A stretch of DNA of 64,000 nt from Lagierella massiliensis (GCA_030532135.1 JAUNLT010000006.1:25228-89227), one strand, 5' to 3'; shown: positions 53,171-62,558, counted from the first letter of the stretch. Program-made: numbers and translations. Notes: generated by a model not told the origin, from the letters alone.

Positions 53171-55285
53171 ATGAAAGAAGGAATTTGTGGTATTTGTCCA
53201 GGACAATGTCATATTTCAGTTAACATAGAAGATGGACAAATTAAAAAAATAAGAAAATCCAGTAAAAATTTTCCTAGTGCTCTTTGTCTTAGAGGATTTT
53301 ATTCCAATGAGATTTTAAACTCTCCAGATAGATTAAAGACTCCGCTTATTCGCAACGGTAAAAAGGGAGAAATTTGTTTTAGAGAAGCATCCTGGGAAGA
53401 GGCTATGGATTTAATTGGAAAAAAATACAACAAAATAATTAACGACTACGGAGGACAAAGTCTTACATCTATTGTGGGAAGAGGTGGATTTGAAAATTCC
53501 ACAGCGGACTTTGTAAACATAGAAAATGTAGGAGGACAAGAAATAGGATTTTTTGCTCCTGTAGGTTCCCCTAATAATGGCTCGGTTGGTTCTTTATGTT
53601 ATGTGTCATTTGGTATATTTGCTCCAATGCTAAATTTTGGAATAAAGGGAAATAGAATAATTCCTGATTATGAAAATGCAGACTATATATTTATTTGGGG
53701 AGGACATCCTCCAACTGCATCTCCTGCATCGGATTATGAAAGAATACTCAAGGCTAAAAAACAAGGAGCTAAAGTTATAGTAATAGACCATTATAAGAAC
53801 AGGATGTGTGAAGTTGCTGATAAGTATATTCTTATAAAATCTGGTATGGATGGTGTATTGATTCATACAATTATTAATTATTTACATTCAAAAAAATTTT
53901 TTGATATGAATTTTATAAATAGATACTGTCATGGATTTGATTCTTATGAAAATTATTTTAAAGACTTTGATTTAGATAGTTGTGAGAAAAGGACCGGTGT
54001 AAAAAAAGAAGACATTGAATTTTTATCAAATACTATAATGTTTAATAAATCTTGTTTAAAAACATATACAGGTTTAGAATACACAAATTCAGGCGTACAA
54101 AGTATAAGAGCACTTTATTTGCTTTGGTTTTTAACAGGGAATGTGGATGTAAAAGGTGGAATTCTTATTACGCCAGAAAATAAAAAGAAAAGAGTAAAGA
54201 CATTTCCATGTGATACTTATTGTAAAAGAATTGGTAGTGAAGAATTTCCGTTATTTGATAAGTTTTTAAAATCACCTCAATTAACACAACTTCCAAAGGC
54301 TATTTTAGAAGAAAAACCCTATGCTATAAAAGGTCTTTTATCTATTGGTTGTTGTATTTCTAGTGTATTTCCAGAGTCTAAGCTATATGAAAAAGCCCTT
54401 AAAAAATTAGACTTTTATGTAAGTATAGATAGATTTTTATCAAAAGATGCACTTTATGCTGATGTAATACTACCAGCAACTACTTATTATGAAGATGAAT
54501 CTTATTGTATTTACAAGGACAGAGTTGAATTGAGAAAAAGACTCGTTGAACCCATTGGACTTTCAAAGCCAAATATTCAAATAATGCATTTAATTGCAAA
54601 ATCTCTAGGATATGGATATGTATATCCTAAGGATGAAAAAGAATTATTAGAATATGCTTTTTATCACGAACCTAAAATATTAAAAGATTTAAATGAAAAA
54701 GGTGTGTCATATTTTAAAAAGTCTAATGATCTGTCTTACGAAAAATACAAAACCGGTAAATTAAGAAGAGATGGAAAAGATGGATTTCCAACACCTACAG
54801 GAAAAGTAGAAATAGACTCTACTGTATTAAAATCATATGGGTATGAATCTTTGCCTAAGTTCATAATAAATAAAGAGTCTCTAGAGGGCGAAATGGAAAC
54901 TATAAAAAAATATCCTTTTGTATTAAATACTGGAGCAAGAATACAGTCTACATTTAGAACTCAGCACTTAAATATAAAGGAACTTTTAAAACATCAGGAT
55001 AGACCATATATTATTATGAATGAAGAGGATGCTAGGGAGAAGGGAATAAAAGATTTAGACAAAGTTCTTGTAAAAACTAAAAGAGGAGAGATTGAAGTAT
55101 TTGCAAGAACGGATAGAGAAATACCTAGAAAAGATACGGAATTAAACTTTGGAGGAGGAGGACCAATTCAGGGAAAGCACTGGAGGAATGCAAATGTCAA
55201 CACATTAACAGATAACTCCAACTTTGATGTAATTACAGGTTTTCCTGTTTTCAAACAACTTTTATGCCAAATTGAAAAAATATAA
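53171..55285 (+). CDS. Molybdopterin-dependent oxidoreductase
   Basis: A 704-residue DMSO-reductase-family catalytic subunit. Cys6, Cys9, Cys13 and Cys39 (CGICPGQC...ALCLRG) bind a 4Fe-4S cluster. GSPNNGSVGSLCYVSFG places Cys143 at the usual Mo/W ligand position of the thiosulfate/polysulfide reductase group. Further blocks are IFIWGGHPPTASP, LPATTYYEDES and the C-terminal MPT-binding FGGGGPIQGKHWRN. No twin-arginine signal is seen, so it is probably cytoplasmic. No electron-transfer or membrane subunit adjoins it. The substrate is unknown; a link to the neighbouring sao genes is possible but unproven. Confidence 0.85.
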   Translation: MKEGICGICPGQCHISVNIEDGQIKKIRKSSKNFPSALCLRGFYSNEILNSPDRLKTPLIRNGKKGEICFREASWEEAMDLIGKKYNKIINDYGGQSLTSIVGRGGFENSTADFVNIENVGGQEIGFFAPVGSPNNGSVGSLCYVSFGIFAPMLNFGIKGNRIIPDYENADYIFIWGGHPPTASPASDYERILKAKKQGAKVIVIDHYKNRMCEVADKYILIKSGMDGVLIHTIINYLHSKKFFDMNFINRYCHGFDSYENYFKDFDLDSCEKRTGVKKEDIEFLSNTIMFNKSCLKTYTGLEYTNSGVQSIRALYLLWFLTGNVDVKGGILITPENKKKRVKTFPCDTYCKRIGSEEFPLFDKFLKSPQLTQLPKAILEEKPYAIKGLLSIGCCISSVFPESKLYEKALKKLDFYVSIDRFLSKDALYADVILPATTYYEDESYCIYKDRVELRKRLVEPIGLSKPNIQIMHLIAKSLGYGYVYPKDEKELLEYAFYHEPKILKDLNEKGVSYFKKSNDLSYEKYKTGKLRRDGKDGFPTPTGKVEIDSTVLKSYGYESLPKFIINKESLEGEMETIKKYPFVLNTGARIQSTFRTQHLNIKELLKHQDRPYIIMNEEDAREKGIKDLDKVLVKTKRGEIEVFARTDREIPRKDTELNFGGGGPIQGKHWRNANVNTLTDNSNFDVITGFPVFKQLLCQIEKI

Positions 55286-55308
55286 ATAACTGATAAAGGC
55301 TTATTTCT

Positions 55309-55336
55309 TGACTTATTACAGGTTTTTTACTATAAT
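55309..55336 (+). promoter_or_regulatory. Promoter of greA-lysS
   Basis: TTGACT at 55309-55314 and TATAAT at 55331-55336, 16-base spacer. Confidence 0.75.
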
Positions 55337-55348
55337 TTGTGTAATGCG

Positions 55349-55378
55349 GCGAAAGAAGTCTTTCGCTTACTATTTTTT
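55349..55378 (+). terminator. Attenuator-like hairpin in the greA leader
   Basis: GCGAAAG AAGT CTTTCGC, followed by TTACTATTTTTTT and directly by the AGGAG ribosome site of greA. It lies after the promoter, so it would act as an attenuator in the leader. Confidence 0.6.
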
Positions 55379-55390
55379 TAGGAGTAAGGT

Positions 55391-55867
55391 ATGTCAGAAA
55401 AAGAGATTCTTTTAACAAAAGAAGGATTTAAAAAACTAGAAGATGAATTGGAATTCTTGAAAACTGTAAGAAGAAAAGAAGTTGCAGACAAGATTAAGGT
55501 TGCAAGAGGGTTTGGAGACCTTTCTGAAAATGCAGAGTATGATGAGGCAAAAAATGAACAGGCTCAAGTTGAAGATAGAATTCTAGTATTAGAACATATG
55601 TTGATTAACGCAAAGGTTATAAGCGACAACGATATAAAAACAGACACTGTAAGTGCAGGAGTTACTATAAAATTGGAAGATCTTGAAGATGGAGAAATTG
55701 AAGAATTTACAATAGTAGGTTCAGCTGAATCAGATCCTTTCAATGGAAAAATTTCCTATGAATCACCAGTAGGTAAATCTTGTTTAGGTAGAAAAAAAGG
55801 AGATACTGTAATAGTACAAACTGCAGGTGGAAGTTTTAATTACAAGATAGTGGATATTAAGAGGTAA
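55391..55867 (+). CDS. greA: Transcription elongation factor GreA
   Basis: Rescues backtracked RNA polymerase. The 158 residues form an N-terminal coiled coil (about 10-75) with the tip [12 protein letters not shown] and a C-terminal FKBP-like domain ([14 protein letters not shown]). It is 2 bases before lysS; greA-lysS is a common Firmicutes pair. Confidence 0.95.
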   Translation: MSEKEILLTKEGFKKLEDELEFLKTVRRKEVADKIKVARGFGDLSENAEYDEAKNEQAQVEDRILVLEHMLINAKVISDNDIKTDTVSAGVTIKLEDLEDGEIEEFTIVGSAESDPFNGKISYESPVGKSCLGRKKGDTVIVQTAGGSFNYKIVDIKR

Positions 55868-55869
55868 AA

Positions 55870-57351
55870 ATGGAAGAACAAAATCTTAATGAAATGCTTC
55901 TAATAAGAAGAGAAAAACTTAAAAAATTGGTTGATGAGGGAAAAGACCCACATACAATCGAAAATTTTAAAAATACTGTTTATAGTAAAGATATTAAAGA
56001 CAATTATGATAAATTTGAAGAAAAGACTGTAAGAGTAGCTGGTCGTATCATGACAAAACGTGGTCATGGTAAGGTTAATTTTATGGATTTGCAGGATTCA
56101 ACAGGTAGAATTCAACTGTTTAATCGTATGAATGACATAGGAAAAGATGAGTATGAAGAGGTAAAATCACTTGATTTAGGTGATATTGTTGGTGCTGAAG
56201 GCGAAGTATTTACAACTAAAACTGGAGAAATCAGTATTAGAACAAAAAAAGTTACTTTGTTAACTAAATCACTTCAAATACTACCTGAAAAATTCCATGG
56301 ATTAAAAGATCCCGATCTTAGGTATAGACAGAGATATGTAGATTTAATAATGAATCCTGAAATCAAACCAGTGTTTGTTAAGCGATCAAAAATAATTTCA
56401 AGTATTAGAAAATTTTTAGATAATAGAGACTTTTTAGAAGTGGATACACCTATATTAAATACAATTGCCGGTGGTGCAAATGCACGTCCTTTTATAACTC
56501 ATCACAATACTTTAGATATAGACATGTACTTAAGAATTGCAAATGAATTGTATTTAAAAAGACTTATAGTTGGTGGATTTGATAGGGTGTATGAAATGGG
56601 TAGAATGTTTAGAAATGAAGGAATGGATGCTACTCATAATCCTGAATACACTTCTATAGAACTCTATCAAGCCTACGGTGATTACGAAGACATGATGAGA
56701 ATAACTGAAGATTTAGTATCTACAGTTGCAATGGATGTTCTTGGAACTACAGAAATCACTTATCAAGGAACAAAACTTGACTTAAGTCCTCCTTGGAAGA
56801 GAATTACCATGGTAGATGCAATAAAAGAGTATGCAGGCCTTGATTACACTGAGGTTACAGATGTAGAAAAAGCATACGATTTAGCAAAGTCCAAAGATTT
56901 AAATCTAGATCCAGGTCTTTCAGTTGGAGAAGTTATATCTGAAGTTTTTGAGGAATTTTGCGAAGAACATTTAGTTCAACCAACATTTGTAACAAAACAC
57001 CCAGTTGAAATTAGTCCACTTGCTAAGAGAGATCCTGAAAATCCAAGATTTACTCAAAGATTTGAAGCCTTTATAAATTGCTCCGAAATAGCCAATGCGT
57101 TTAGCGAACTTAATGATGCAATTGATCAAAAAGAAAGATTTGAAAAACAAGTTGAAGCAAGGGAAAAAGGCGATGATGAGGCTCAAATGATGGATTATGA
57201 CTTTATAAACGCATTAGAAGTAGGGATGCCTCCAACAGGTGGTTTGGGAATTGGAGTAGACAGGCTTATAATGATACTTACAGATCAAAGTACGATAAGA
57301 GATGTATTGTTATTCCCAACAATGAAGCCTATAGACAAAAAAGATGAGTAA
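55870..57351 (+). CDS. lysS: Lysyl-tRNA synthetase, class II
   Basis: Charges tRNA-Lys. The 493-residue class II enzyme has an N-terminal OB fold ([20 protein letters not shown] is the anticodon-binding part), motif 2 [21 protein letters not shown] and motif 3 [14 protein letters not shown]. Length is normal and the C-terminus complete. The mobile element begins just after its stop. Confidence 0.96.
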   Translation: MEEQNLNEMLLIRREKLKKLVDEGKDPHTIENFKNTVYSKDIKDNYDKFEEKTVRVAGRIMTKRGHGKVNFMDLQDSTGRIQLFNRMNDIGKDEYEEVKSLDLGDIVGAEGEVFTTKTGEISIRTKKVTLLTKSLQILPEKFHGLKDPDLRYRQRYVDLIMNPEIKPVFVKRSKIISSIRKFLDNRDFLEVDTPILNTIAGGANARPFITHHNTLDIDMYLRIANELYLKRLIVGGFDRVYEMGRMFRNEGMDATHNPEYTSIELYQAYGDYEDMMRITEDLVSTVAMDVLGTTEITYQGTKLDLSPPWKRITMVDAIKEYAGLDYTEVTDVEKAYDLAKSKDLNLDPGLSVGEVISEVFEEFCEEHLVQPTFVTKHPVEISPLAKRDPENPRFTQRFEAFINCSEIANAFSELNDAIDQKERFEKQVEAREKGDDEAQMMDYDFINALEVGMPPTGGLGIGVDRLIMILTDQSTIRDVLLFPTMKPIDKKDE

Positions 57352-57547
57352 AATCAAGGCTTACAGCATTTCGAGAATCAAAAAGACAACGAAAAGACAA
57401 CATTTTTGACACGAATAATGCTCGATAGTACGGAATAATACGTTGTTTAGCCTAAATGAACCACTTGAATTTTCGTTATTGAGATGCTTTTTACAAAAAG
57501 TATTCACGCCAAAGAAAAGCGAATTCATGGTCGAAAAATCATGTTAG

Positions 57548-57573
57548 AGCGGTATGAATTTACTCATACCGCT
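57548..57573 (+). terminator. Hairpin near the left end of the element
   Basis: AGCGGTATGA ATTTAC TCATACCGCT, a 10-bp perfect stem followed by TTAG. Only a very short T run follows. The 260 bases between lysS and the first element gene otherwise show two copies of AAAGACAAC and no convincing ORF. Confidence 0.55.
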
Positions 57574-57612
57574 TTAGCAAACTGAAAGAATGAATCTTCA
57601 AGAGGTAATAAA

Positions 57613-57894
57613 ATGAGATGGATATTAAAAATAATCCTGTTTCCAATCAGTCTGCTTTTAAGCATTCTTACTGCCTTTCTAACATTTTTGTTAGGAATAG
57701 GAACGACCGTACTGTATTTGCTCATGCTGTTTTGTATATTTGGGGCAATTGCGTCTTTTTTACGAAAAGAGGTTACCACAGGAATTGAGGCATTAATTAT
57801 AGGGTTTTTGGTTAGTCCATACGGTCTACCGATGGTTGGAGCTACAATTATAGCGTTTCTGCAAGGTATCAATGAAGCGATAAAATCAATCTAA
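57613..57894 (+). CDS. CD1845-like small membrane protein
   Basis: A 93-residue hydrophobic protein with two or three membrane segments (WILKIILFPISLLLSILTAF; TTVLYLLMLFCIFG). It is the small protein that commonly precedes the replication initiator in Tn1549-like elements. The function is unknown. AGAGG precedes the ATG, and a terminator follows. Confidence 0.7.
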   Translation: MRWILKIILFPISLLLSILTAFLTFLLGIGTTVLYLLMLFCIFGAIASFLRKEVTTGIEALIIGFLVSPYGLPMVGATIIAFLQGINEAIKSI

Positions 57895-57916
57895 AAATTT
57901 CATAAAAATGGTTACC

Positions 57917-57948
57917 AAAGACGATAGAGAAAAACCTATCGTCTTTTT
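57917..57948 (+). terminator. Intrinsic terminator
   Basis: GACGATAG AGAAAAAC CTATCGTC followed by T5, between the CD1845-like gene and the initiator gene. Confidence 0.8.
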
Positions 57949-57981
57949 CTATGCAAATTTTTAAAGGAGGGAGGTGAAAAG

Positions 57982-58752
57982 ATGGACTTTGACTATTTCT
58001 ACAACAGGGAAGCGGAGAGATTTAATTTTTTAAAAGTTCCGGAAATATTGGTCGATGGAGAGGATTTTAAGGGACTATCAGCGGAAGCAATCATTCTTTA
58101 CTCGATGCTTCTTAAACGGACAGGAATGTCTTTTAAAAACAATTGGATAGACAAAGAAGGCAGAGTCTTTATCTATTTCACGGTTGAAGAAATTATGAGA
58201 AGAAGAAATATCTCAAAGCCAACAGCTATAAAAACATTAGATGAGTTGGATGTCAAAAAAGGAATCGGACTTATTGAGAGAGTAAGACTTGGACTTGGAA
58301 AACCGAATGTAATTTATGTCAAAGATTTCATGAGTGTATTACAGATTAAAAAAATTGACTTCCGGAAGTCAGAAAAGTTTACTTCAGAAGTAAAAGACGT
58401 TGACCTCAGAAGTAAAGAAAATGGACTTCTAGAAGTTAAAAATATTGACTGTAACTATATAGAGAATAATAAGAGTAAGTATAGTAAGAGTGATTCTATT
58501 TGCATCAAAAGCGAATTCGGGACATTCCAAAATGTATTTTTAACAACTGAAGATATTTCAGATTTACAGATTGCACTATGCGGACAACTTGATAATTACA
58601 TCGAAAGATTATCTGCATATATCCAAAGCACAGGAAAAATCTACAAAGACCATAAGGCAACAATCCTTACTTGGTTTTATAAAGATCAAGGAAATAAGAA
58701 AACATCAAATATCCCTACTTTGGAAGAATATGATAAAGGAGAGCATCTATGA
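57982..58752 (+). CDS. RepA_N-family replication initiator
   Basis: A 256-residue plasmid-type initiator. Residues 1-100 are the RepA_N DNA-binding domain (FYNREAERFNFLKVPEIL; LSAEAIILYSMLLKRTGMS; RRRNISKPTAIKTLDEL, a winged helix). Residues about 120-155 are a variable linker. The C-terminal part (DNYIERLSAYIQSTGKIYKDHKATIL) is DnaD-like. Four palindromes lie in the linker coding sequence, the usual place of the origin in RepA_N plasmids. It could support replication of the excised circle. The next gene overlaps by 4 bases. Confidence 0.85.
   Translation: MDFDYFYNREAERFNFLKVPEILVDGEDFKGLSAEAIILYSMLLKRTGMSFKNNWIDKEGRVFIYFTVEEIMRRRNISKPTAIKTLDELDVKKGIGLIERVRLGLGKPNVIYVKDFMSVLQIKKIDFRKSEKFTSEVKDVDLRSKENGLLEVKNIDCNYIENNKSKYSKSDSICIKSEFGTFQNVFLTTEDISDLQIALCGQLDNYIERLSAYIQSTGKIYKDHKATILTWFYKDQGNKKTSNIPTLEEYDKGEHL
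58357..58436 (+). repeat. Four iteron-like palindromes inside the initiator gene
   Basis: ACTTCCGGAAGT (58358-58369), ACTTCAGAAGT (58381-58391), ACCTCAGAAGT (58403-58413) and ACTTCTAGAAGT (58425-58436). Centres are about 22-22.5 bp apart, near two helical turns. Start positions fall in different codon phases, so the repeat is kept at DNA level and not as a peptide repeat. Confidence 0.75.
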
Positions 58753-59600
58753 TGAGAGAATTAGAGAAAGTGATGATAGACGAGATAGAGTATACCTATG
58801 ATCCTGAAAAAGAGTATATAAAAGACGGACACGCCTATTGTAAAGTGTGCCATGAAAGAAAAGATGGGAAAGTCCTTGAACTATTCGGAAAAAAGATGCT
58901 ATTTAAAGCCTCGTGTAACTGTGATAGAGAAAGAGAAGCCAGAGAAAAAGAGGAAAAGAGAAAATCAGAAATAGAAAGATTAAAAATAAATTGCTTTAAT
59001 TCTCTTATTCAATGGACATACACCTTTGCAAACTATCAGGGAGAAGAAACTCAAAGTCTTATCATAGCCAAGAACTTTGTAAAAGATTATGAAACGATGA
59101 AAAAAGAAAATATAGGACTTTTATTCTACGGTTCGGTGGGAAGCGGAAAGACCTATCTTGCCTGTTCGATAGCCAATGCACTAATAGAGCGATATCAGGT
59201 AAGCGTTAAGATAAGGAATTTTGCACAGATTATCAATGAGTTGCAAAAGGGAGGGTTTGACCTTGATAAGAATGCCTATATTGAATCTCTTGTAAATACC
59301 TCTGTACTTATCTTAGATGACTTGGGGATAGAAAGAAATACAAGTTACGCCAAAGAGCAAGTGTACAACATCGTAAACAATAGATATTTAAAGCATAAAC
59401 CGACCATCTTTACCACAAATCTTTCCTATGACACTATTTTTAACTGTAAAGAGAGCGTTGAGTACCAGAGAATATATTCAAGAATTATAGAGATGTGTAT
59501 CCCTGTTATGGTAGTTGGAGAGGATTTTAGAAAAAATATCCAAAGGGATAAGTTGAAACGTAATAAGGAAAGATTACTTACAGGAGGTGAGAAAGCTTGA
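58749..59600 (+). CDS. DnaC/IstB-like ATP-binding protein
   Basis: A 283-residue AAA+ helicase-loader type protein. A zinc-finger-like region (YCKVCHERKDG; ASCNCDRER; about 30-60) is followed by a charged helix and Walker A LLFYGSVGSGKTYLA, Walker B VLILDDLGIER and sensor I IFTTNL. It probably loads a helicase at the element origin bound by the preceding initiator. ATGA overlap with the initiator; TTGA overlap with the next gene. Confidence 0.85.
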   Translation: MMRELEKVMIDEIEYTYDPEKEYIKDGHAYCKVCHERKDGKVLELFGKKMLFKASCNCDREREAREKEEKRKSEIERLKINCFNSLIQWTYTFANYQGEETQSLIIAKNFVKDYETMKKENIGLLFYGSVGSGKTYLACSIANALIERYQVSVKIRNFAQIINELQKGGFDLDKNAYIESLVNTSVLILDDLGIERNTSYAKEQVYNIVNNRYLKHKPTIFTTNLSYDTIFNCKESVEYQRIYSRIIEMCIPVMVVGEDFRKNIQRDKLKRNKERLLTGGEKA

Positions 59601-60082
59601 TTAACGAAGAAATTGCAAGAAAAACATTAAATATGGAGATAAGAGCTGCTAAAGTGACAGGAAAGACGCTCATGGATTTGTTAAAAAAACTGATGAAAGA
59701 GGCGAAAAAAAATGGAGGACTGGAAAATTTTATCAGTGAAAACGGAAATGAAGTTAAACTCAAAGATATGGTAAAAAAAGGGCAACTTGAGGAACTTAAT
59801 GTAAAAGACGATGAGTTAAAAGAGTTAAAAAAAGAACTCAATAAACACGGTGTGAAGTTTTCAATAATGCGAGATAAAGAGACAGGAAATCACTCCGTGT
59901 TTTTTCAAGCCAAGGATGTCAAGGTAATGGAACACGCTTTTAAGAAAGCAGTCAGCTGTTCAGAGAAAAAAGCTGATAGAAAAGAGTCTATTCACAAAAG
60001 TATCGAGAAGTTTAAGGAAATGGCAAAAGACACTATTTCCAAAGATAAGGTCAAGAATAAACAGAAGGAGCAAAGCTTGTGA
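59597..60082 (+). CDS. PcfB-family (DUF3801) protein
   Basis: A 161-residue, very Lys/Glu-rich protein. INEEIARKTLNMEIRAAKVTG and GVKFSIMRDKETGNHSVFFQAKD are the DUF3801 core; the last 45 residues are a basic, charged tail. In pCF10, PcfB joins the relaxase-DNA complex and presents it to the coupling protein PcfC. Here it lies directly before virD4. The start is TTG after AGGAGGTGA. Confidence 0.82.
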   Translation: MINEEIARKTLNMEIRAAKVTGKTLMDLLKKLMKEAKKNGGLENFISENGNEVKLKDMVKKGQLEELNVKDDELKELKKELNKHGVKFSIMRDKETGNHSVFFQAKDVKVMEHAFKKAVSCSEKKADRKESIHKSIEKFKEMAKDTISKDKVKNKQKEQSL

Positions 60083-61863
60083 TAGATAAAATACTAAAAG
60101 ACATTAAAGGCTTGTTTAAAGTGCAAGATAAGGCAAAGTTTATTAAGCAAAACATTCCCTATCTTGCATTTTTCTATCTAGGAGATATTTTTTCCAATCA
60201 CATAAGAGCATACAGAGGCGGTGATGTGATAGATAAAATCTTTCAAGGGATTTTAGAACTAAACACGATGAGCTTCATACCAAGCTTAAATATAGCAGAC
60301 CTAATCGCAGGTATTGCTTTTGCAGCACTCATCAAATTCATCGTCTACACAAAGGGGAAAAATGCTAAAAAGTTTAGGCAAGGTAAAGAATACGGTTCAG
60401 CCCGTTGGGGAACAAGAAAAGATATTGAGCCATATATGGACGAAAACTTTAAAAACAATATTCTATTGACGCAAACTGAAAGGCTTACAATGAACGGAAG
60501 ACCGTCAAATCCGAAATATGCAAGAAATAAAAATGTGCTTGTCATAGGCGGTTCAGGTTCAGGAAAGACTCGATTTTATGTAAAACCTAATTTAATGCAA
60601 ATGCACTCTTCTTACTGTGTAACAGATCCGAAAGGAACGATAGTCCTTGAGTGTGGAAAGATGCTTGAAGATAACGGATATGAGATAAAAATCTTAAATA
60701 CAATCAACTTCAAAAAGAGTATGAGATACAATCCCTTTGCCTATCTTCGTTCTGAGAAAGATATTCTCAAATTAGTGCAGACAATCATTGCAAACACTAA
60801 AGGTGAGGGAGAAAAAGCAGGTGAAGATTTTTGGGTCAAAGCGGAGAAACTATACTATACAGCCTTAATTGGATATATCTTCTATGAAGCTCCAAAGGAA
60901 GAGAAAAACTTTGCAACTCTACTTGATATGATAGACGCTTCAGAAGTTAGAGAAGATGATGAAACATATATGAATCCGATTGATAGACTCTTTGAAGCAC
61001 TTGAAAAACGAGAGCCTACACACTTTGCAGTTAAGCAATATAAGAAATATAAACTTGCAGCCGGAAAAACTGCGAAAAGTATTTTAATTTCTTGCGGTGC
61101 AAGGCTTGCTCCCTTTGATATTAAGGAACTTAGAGACCTGATGAAAGAGGACGAGCTTGAACTGGATACACTGGGAGATAGGAAAACGGCACTCTTTGTC
61201 ATTATCTCAGATACGGACGATACATTTAACTTTGTTGTGTCGATTATGTATTCACAGCTTTTTAATCTCCTTTGTGATAAGGCTGATGACGAGTATGGCG
61301 GAAGGCTTCCTGTTCATGTGAGATGTCTTCTTGACGAATTTGCAAATATAGGCTTAATTCCAAAGTTTGAAAAACTGATTGCGACCATTCGTTCAAGGGA
61401 AATTTCTGCGAGCATTATTTTACAGGCACAATCTCAGCTTAAAGCGATTTATAAAGACAATGCGGATACCATAGTCGGAAACTGTGACTCTACTCTATTC
61501 CTTGGTGGCAAGGAGAAAACTACTCTTAAAGAGCTTTCCGAAACACTTGGAAAAGAAACAATAGACCTATATAACACATCCGAAACAAGGTCAAATCAGA
61601 AGAGCTTTGGCTTAAATTATCAAAAGACAGGAAAAGAACTGATGAGCCAAGATGAGATTACAGTTATGGATGGCGGAAAATGTATCTTTCAGCTTAGAGG
61701 CGTTAGACCTTTTTTATCGGATAAATTCGATATTACAAAGCACAAGAATTACAAGCTGCTTGAAGATTACGATAAGAAGAATTTGTTTGATATTGAAGAT
61801 TACATCAAGCGAAGAGGAAAAGTAAAAATGAACAAAGAAACAGTCATTACGAGAATGCAGTAG
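60079..61863 (+). CDS. VirD4-type conjugal coupling ATPase
   Basis: A TraG/VirD4-family coupling protein of 594 residues. Two membrane segments (about 28-50 and 70-92) precede a cytosolic motor. Walker A is LVIGGSGSGKTRFYVKP, Walker B VRCLLDEFANIG, and SIILQAQSQLKAIY is a further motif. It links the relaxosome to the type IV channel. The start is GTG overlapping pcfB as GTGA. Confidence 0.92.
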   Translation: MIDKILKDIKGLFKVQDKAKFIKQNIPYLAFFYLGDIFSNHIRAYRGGDVIDKIFQGILELNTMSFIPSLNIADLIAGIAFAALIKFIVYTKGKNAKKFRQGKEYGSARWGTRKDIEPYMDENFKNNILLTQTERLTMNGRPSNPKYARNKNVLVIGGSGSGKTRFYVKPNLMQMHSSYCVTDPKGTIVLECGKMLEDNGYEIKILNTINFKKSMRYNPFAYLRSEKDILKLVQTIIANTKGEGEKAGEDFWVKAEKLYYTALIGYIFYEAPKEEKNFATLLDMIDASEVREDDETYMNPIDRLFEALEKREPTHFAVKQYKKYKLAAGKTAKSILISCGARLAPFDIKELRDLMKEDELELDTLGDRKTALFVIISDTDDTFNFVVSIMYSQLFNLLCDKADDEYGGRLPVHVRCLLDEFANIGLIPKFEKLIATIRSREISASIILQAQSQLKAIYKDNADTIVGNCDSTLFLGGKEKTTLKELSETLGKETIDLYNTSETRSNQKSFGLNYQKTGKELMSQDEITVMDGGKCIFQLRGVRPFLSDKFDITKHKNYKLLEDYDKKNLFDIEDYIKRRGKVKMNKETVITRMQ

Positions 61864-61888
61864 ATCAAATTAGATTTACTGCTTTTTT
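61857..61888 (+). terminator. Intrinsic terminator at the end of virD4
   Basis: GCAGTA and TACTGC pair, with inner ATC/GAT, followed by T6. It includes the virD4 stop codon. Confidence 0.7.
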
Positions 61889-61908
61889 AATTTAAGAGGA
61901 GACAAGAT

Positions 61909-61965
61909 ATGAGAAGGATTAGAAGCCCTACTACAGCAAACAAACGAATAACAGCAAGTTCTTAG
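61909..61965 (+). CDS. 18-residue leader peptide candidate
   Basis: A short ORF, ATG at 61909 after AGAGGAGA, coding MRRIRSPTTANKRITASS, ending at TAG and followed immediately by a terminator hairpin. It lies between virD4 and the SSB-like gene. The arrangement ribosome site, short basic peptide, terminator, next gene resembles translational attenuation control. It is too short for homology claims. Confidence 0.4.
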   Translation: MRRIRSPTTANKRITASS

Positions 61966-61998
61966 CGATTGAAAACAATCATTCAGTCGCTTTTTTTA
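61966..61998 (+). terminator. Terminator/attenuator after the leader peptide
   Basis: GCGATTGA and TCAGTCGC form an 8-bp stem (one G-U) with a 10-base loop, followed by T7, just upstream of the ribosome site of the SSB-like gene. Confidence 0.75.
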
Positions 61999-62010
61999 TT
62001 GGAGGTAAAA

Positions 62011-62328
62011 ATGGAAAAAGAAATGATTAACATTAACGCTAATCTCATCAAGGAGCCGACTTTCGGAAGCTTTATGAAAGATGATAAAGAGGTGCAGGTT
62101 GCAAACTTTACCCTTGCTAAAGGATATGGCAAAGGCAAGGAATATATCAACTGTGCCGTTTATGGCGATAAAAGTGAAGTAGTCAAGAACTTTCAAAAGA
62201 GTGATTTCATTCACATCTTCGGCTATTTCACTGAGAGAATTAAAAACGACAAGACTTACAAAAATTTCATTGTAATGTCTTGCAACAAAATCGAGAAAAA
62301 AGAAAAGAAAGAAAATGAGGAGGAATAA
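62011..62328 (+). CDS. Short SSB-like OB-fold protein
   Basis: A 105-residue single-stranded DNA-binding-like protein: ININANLIKEPTFGSF, VQVANFTLAKGYGKGKEYINCAVYG and FIHIFGYFTERIKND follow the OB fold of SSB. It lacks the Gly/Gln linker and acidic tip of the chromosomal SSB at 22694. ATG at 62011 follows TTGGAGG; the upstream frame overlaps the terminator. It is common in this ICE family and may protect transferred single strands. Confidence 0.78.
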   Translation: MEKEMININANLIKEPTFGSFMKDDKEVQVANFTLAKGYGKGKEYINCAVYGDKSEVVKNFQKSDFIHIFGYFTERIKNDKTYKNFIVMSCNKIEKKEKKENEEE

Positions 62329-62331
62329 ATA

Positions 62332-62547
62332 ATGGAATTTTTCACACAGTCAGTCAATGTTTTAAAAATTCTAGTAACAGCAATAGGAGCAGGACTTGGA
62401 GCGTGGGGCGTTATTAACCTGATGGAAGGTTACGGTAATGACAATCCCGGAGCAAAGTCCCAGGGCATAAAGCAACTTATGGCAGGGGGAGGCATTGTCC
62501 TTATCGGTCTTAAGCTTATCCCACTCCTTGCAAATATCTTGAATTAA
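62332..62547 (+). CDS. Maff2-family mobile element protein
   Basis: A 71-residue hydrophobic protein with two membrane segments around a GYGNDNPGAKSQGIKQLMAGGG loop (split: GNDNPGAKSQG, LMAGGGIVLIG). This matches the VirB2/pilin-like Maff2 proteins of Tn1549-type elements. The pilin role is inferred from size, topology and position before the TrbL-like gene. Confidence 0.82.
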   Translation: MEFFTQSVNVLKILVTAIGAGLGAWGVINLMEGYGNDNPGAKSQGIKQLMAGGGIVLIGLKLIPLLANILN

Positions 62548-62558
62548 GGAGATAGTCT

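Noticed and set aside
58341-58450. A peptide repeat in the RepA_N linker
   Set aside because: The repeats fall in different codon phases, so selection is on DNA, not on the protein.
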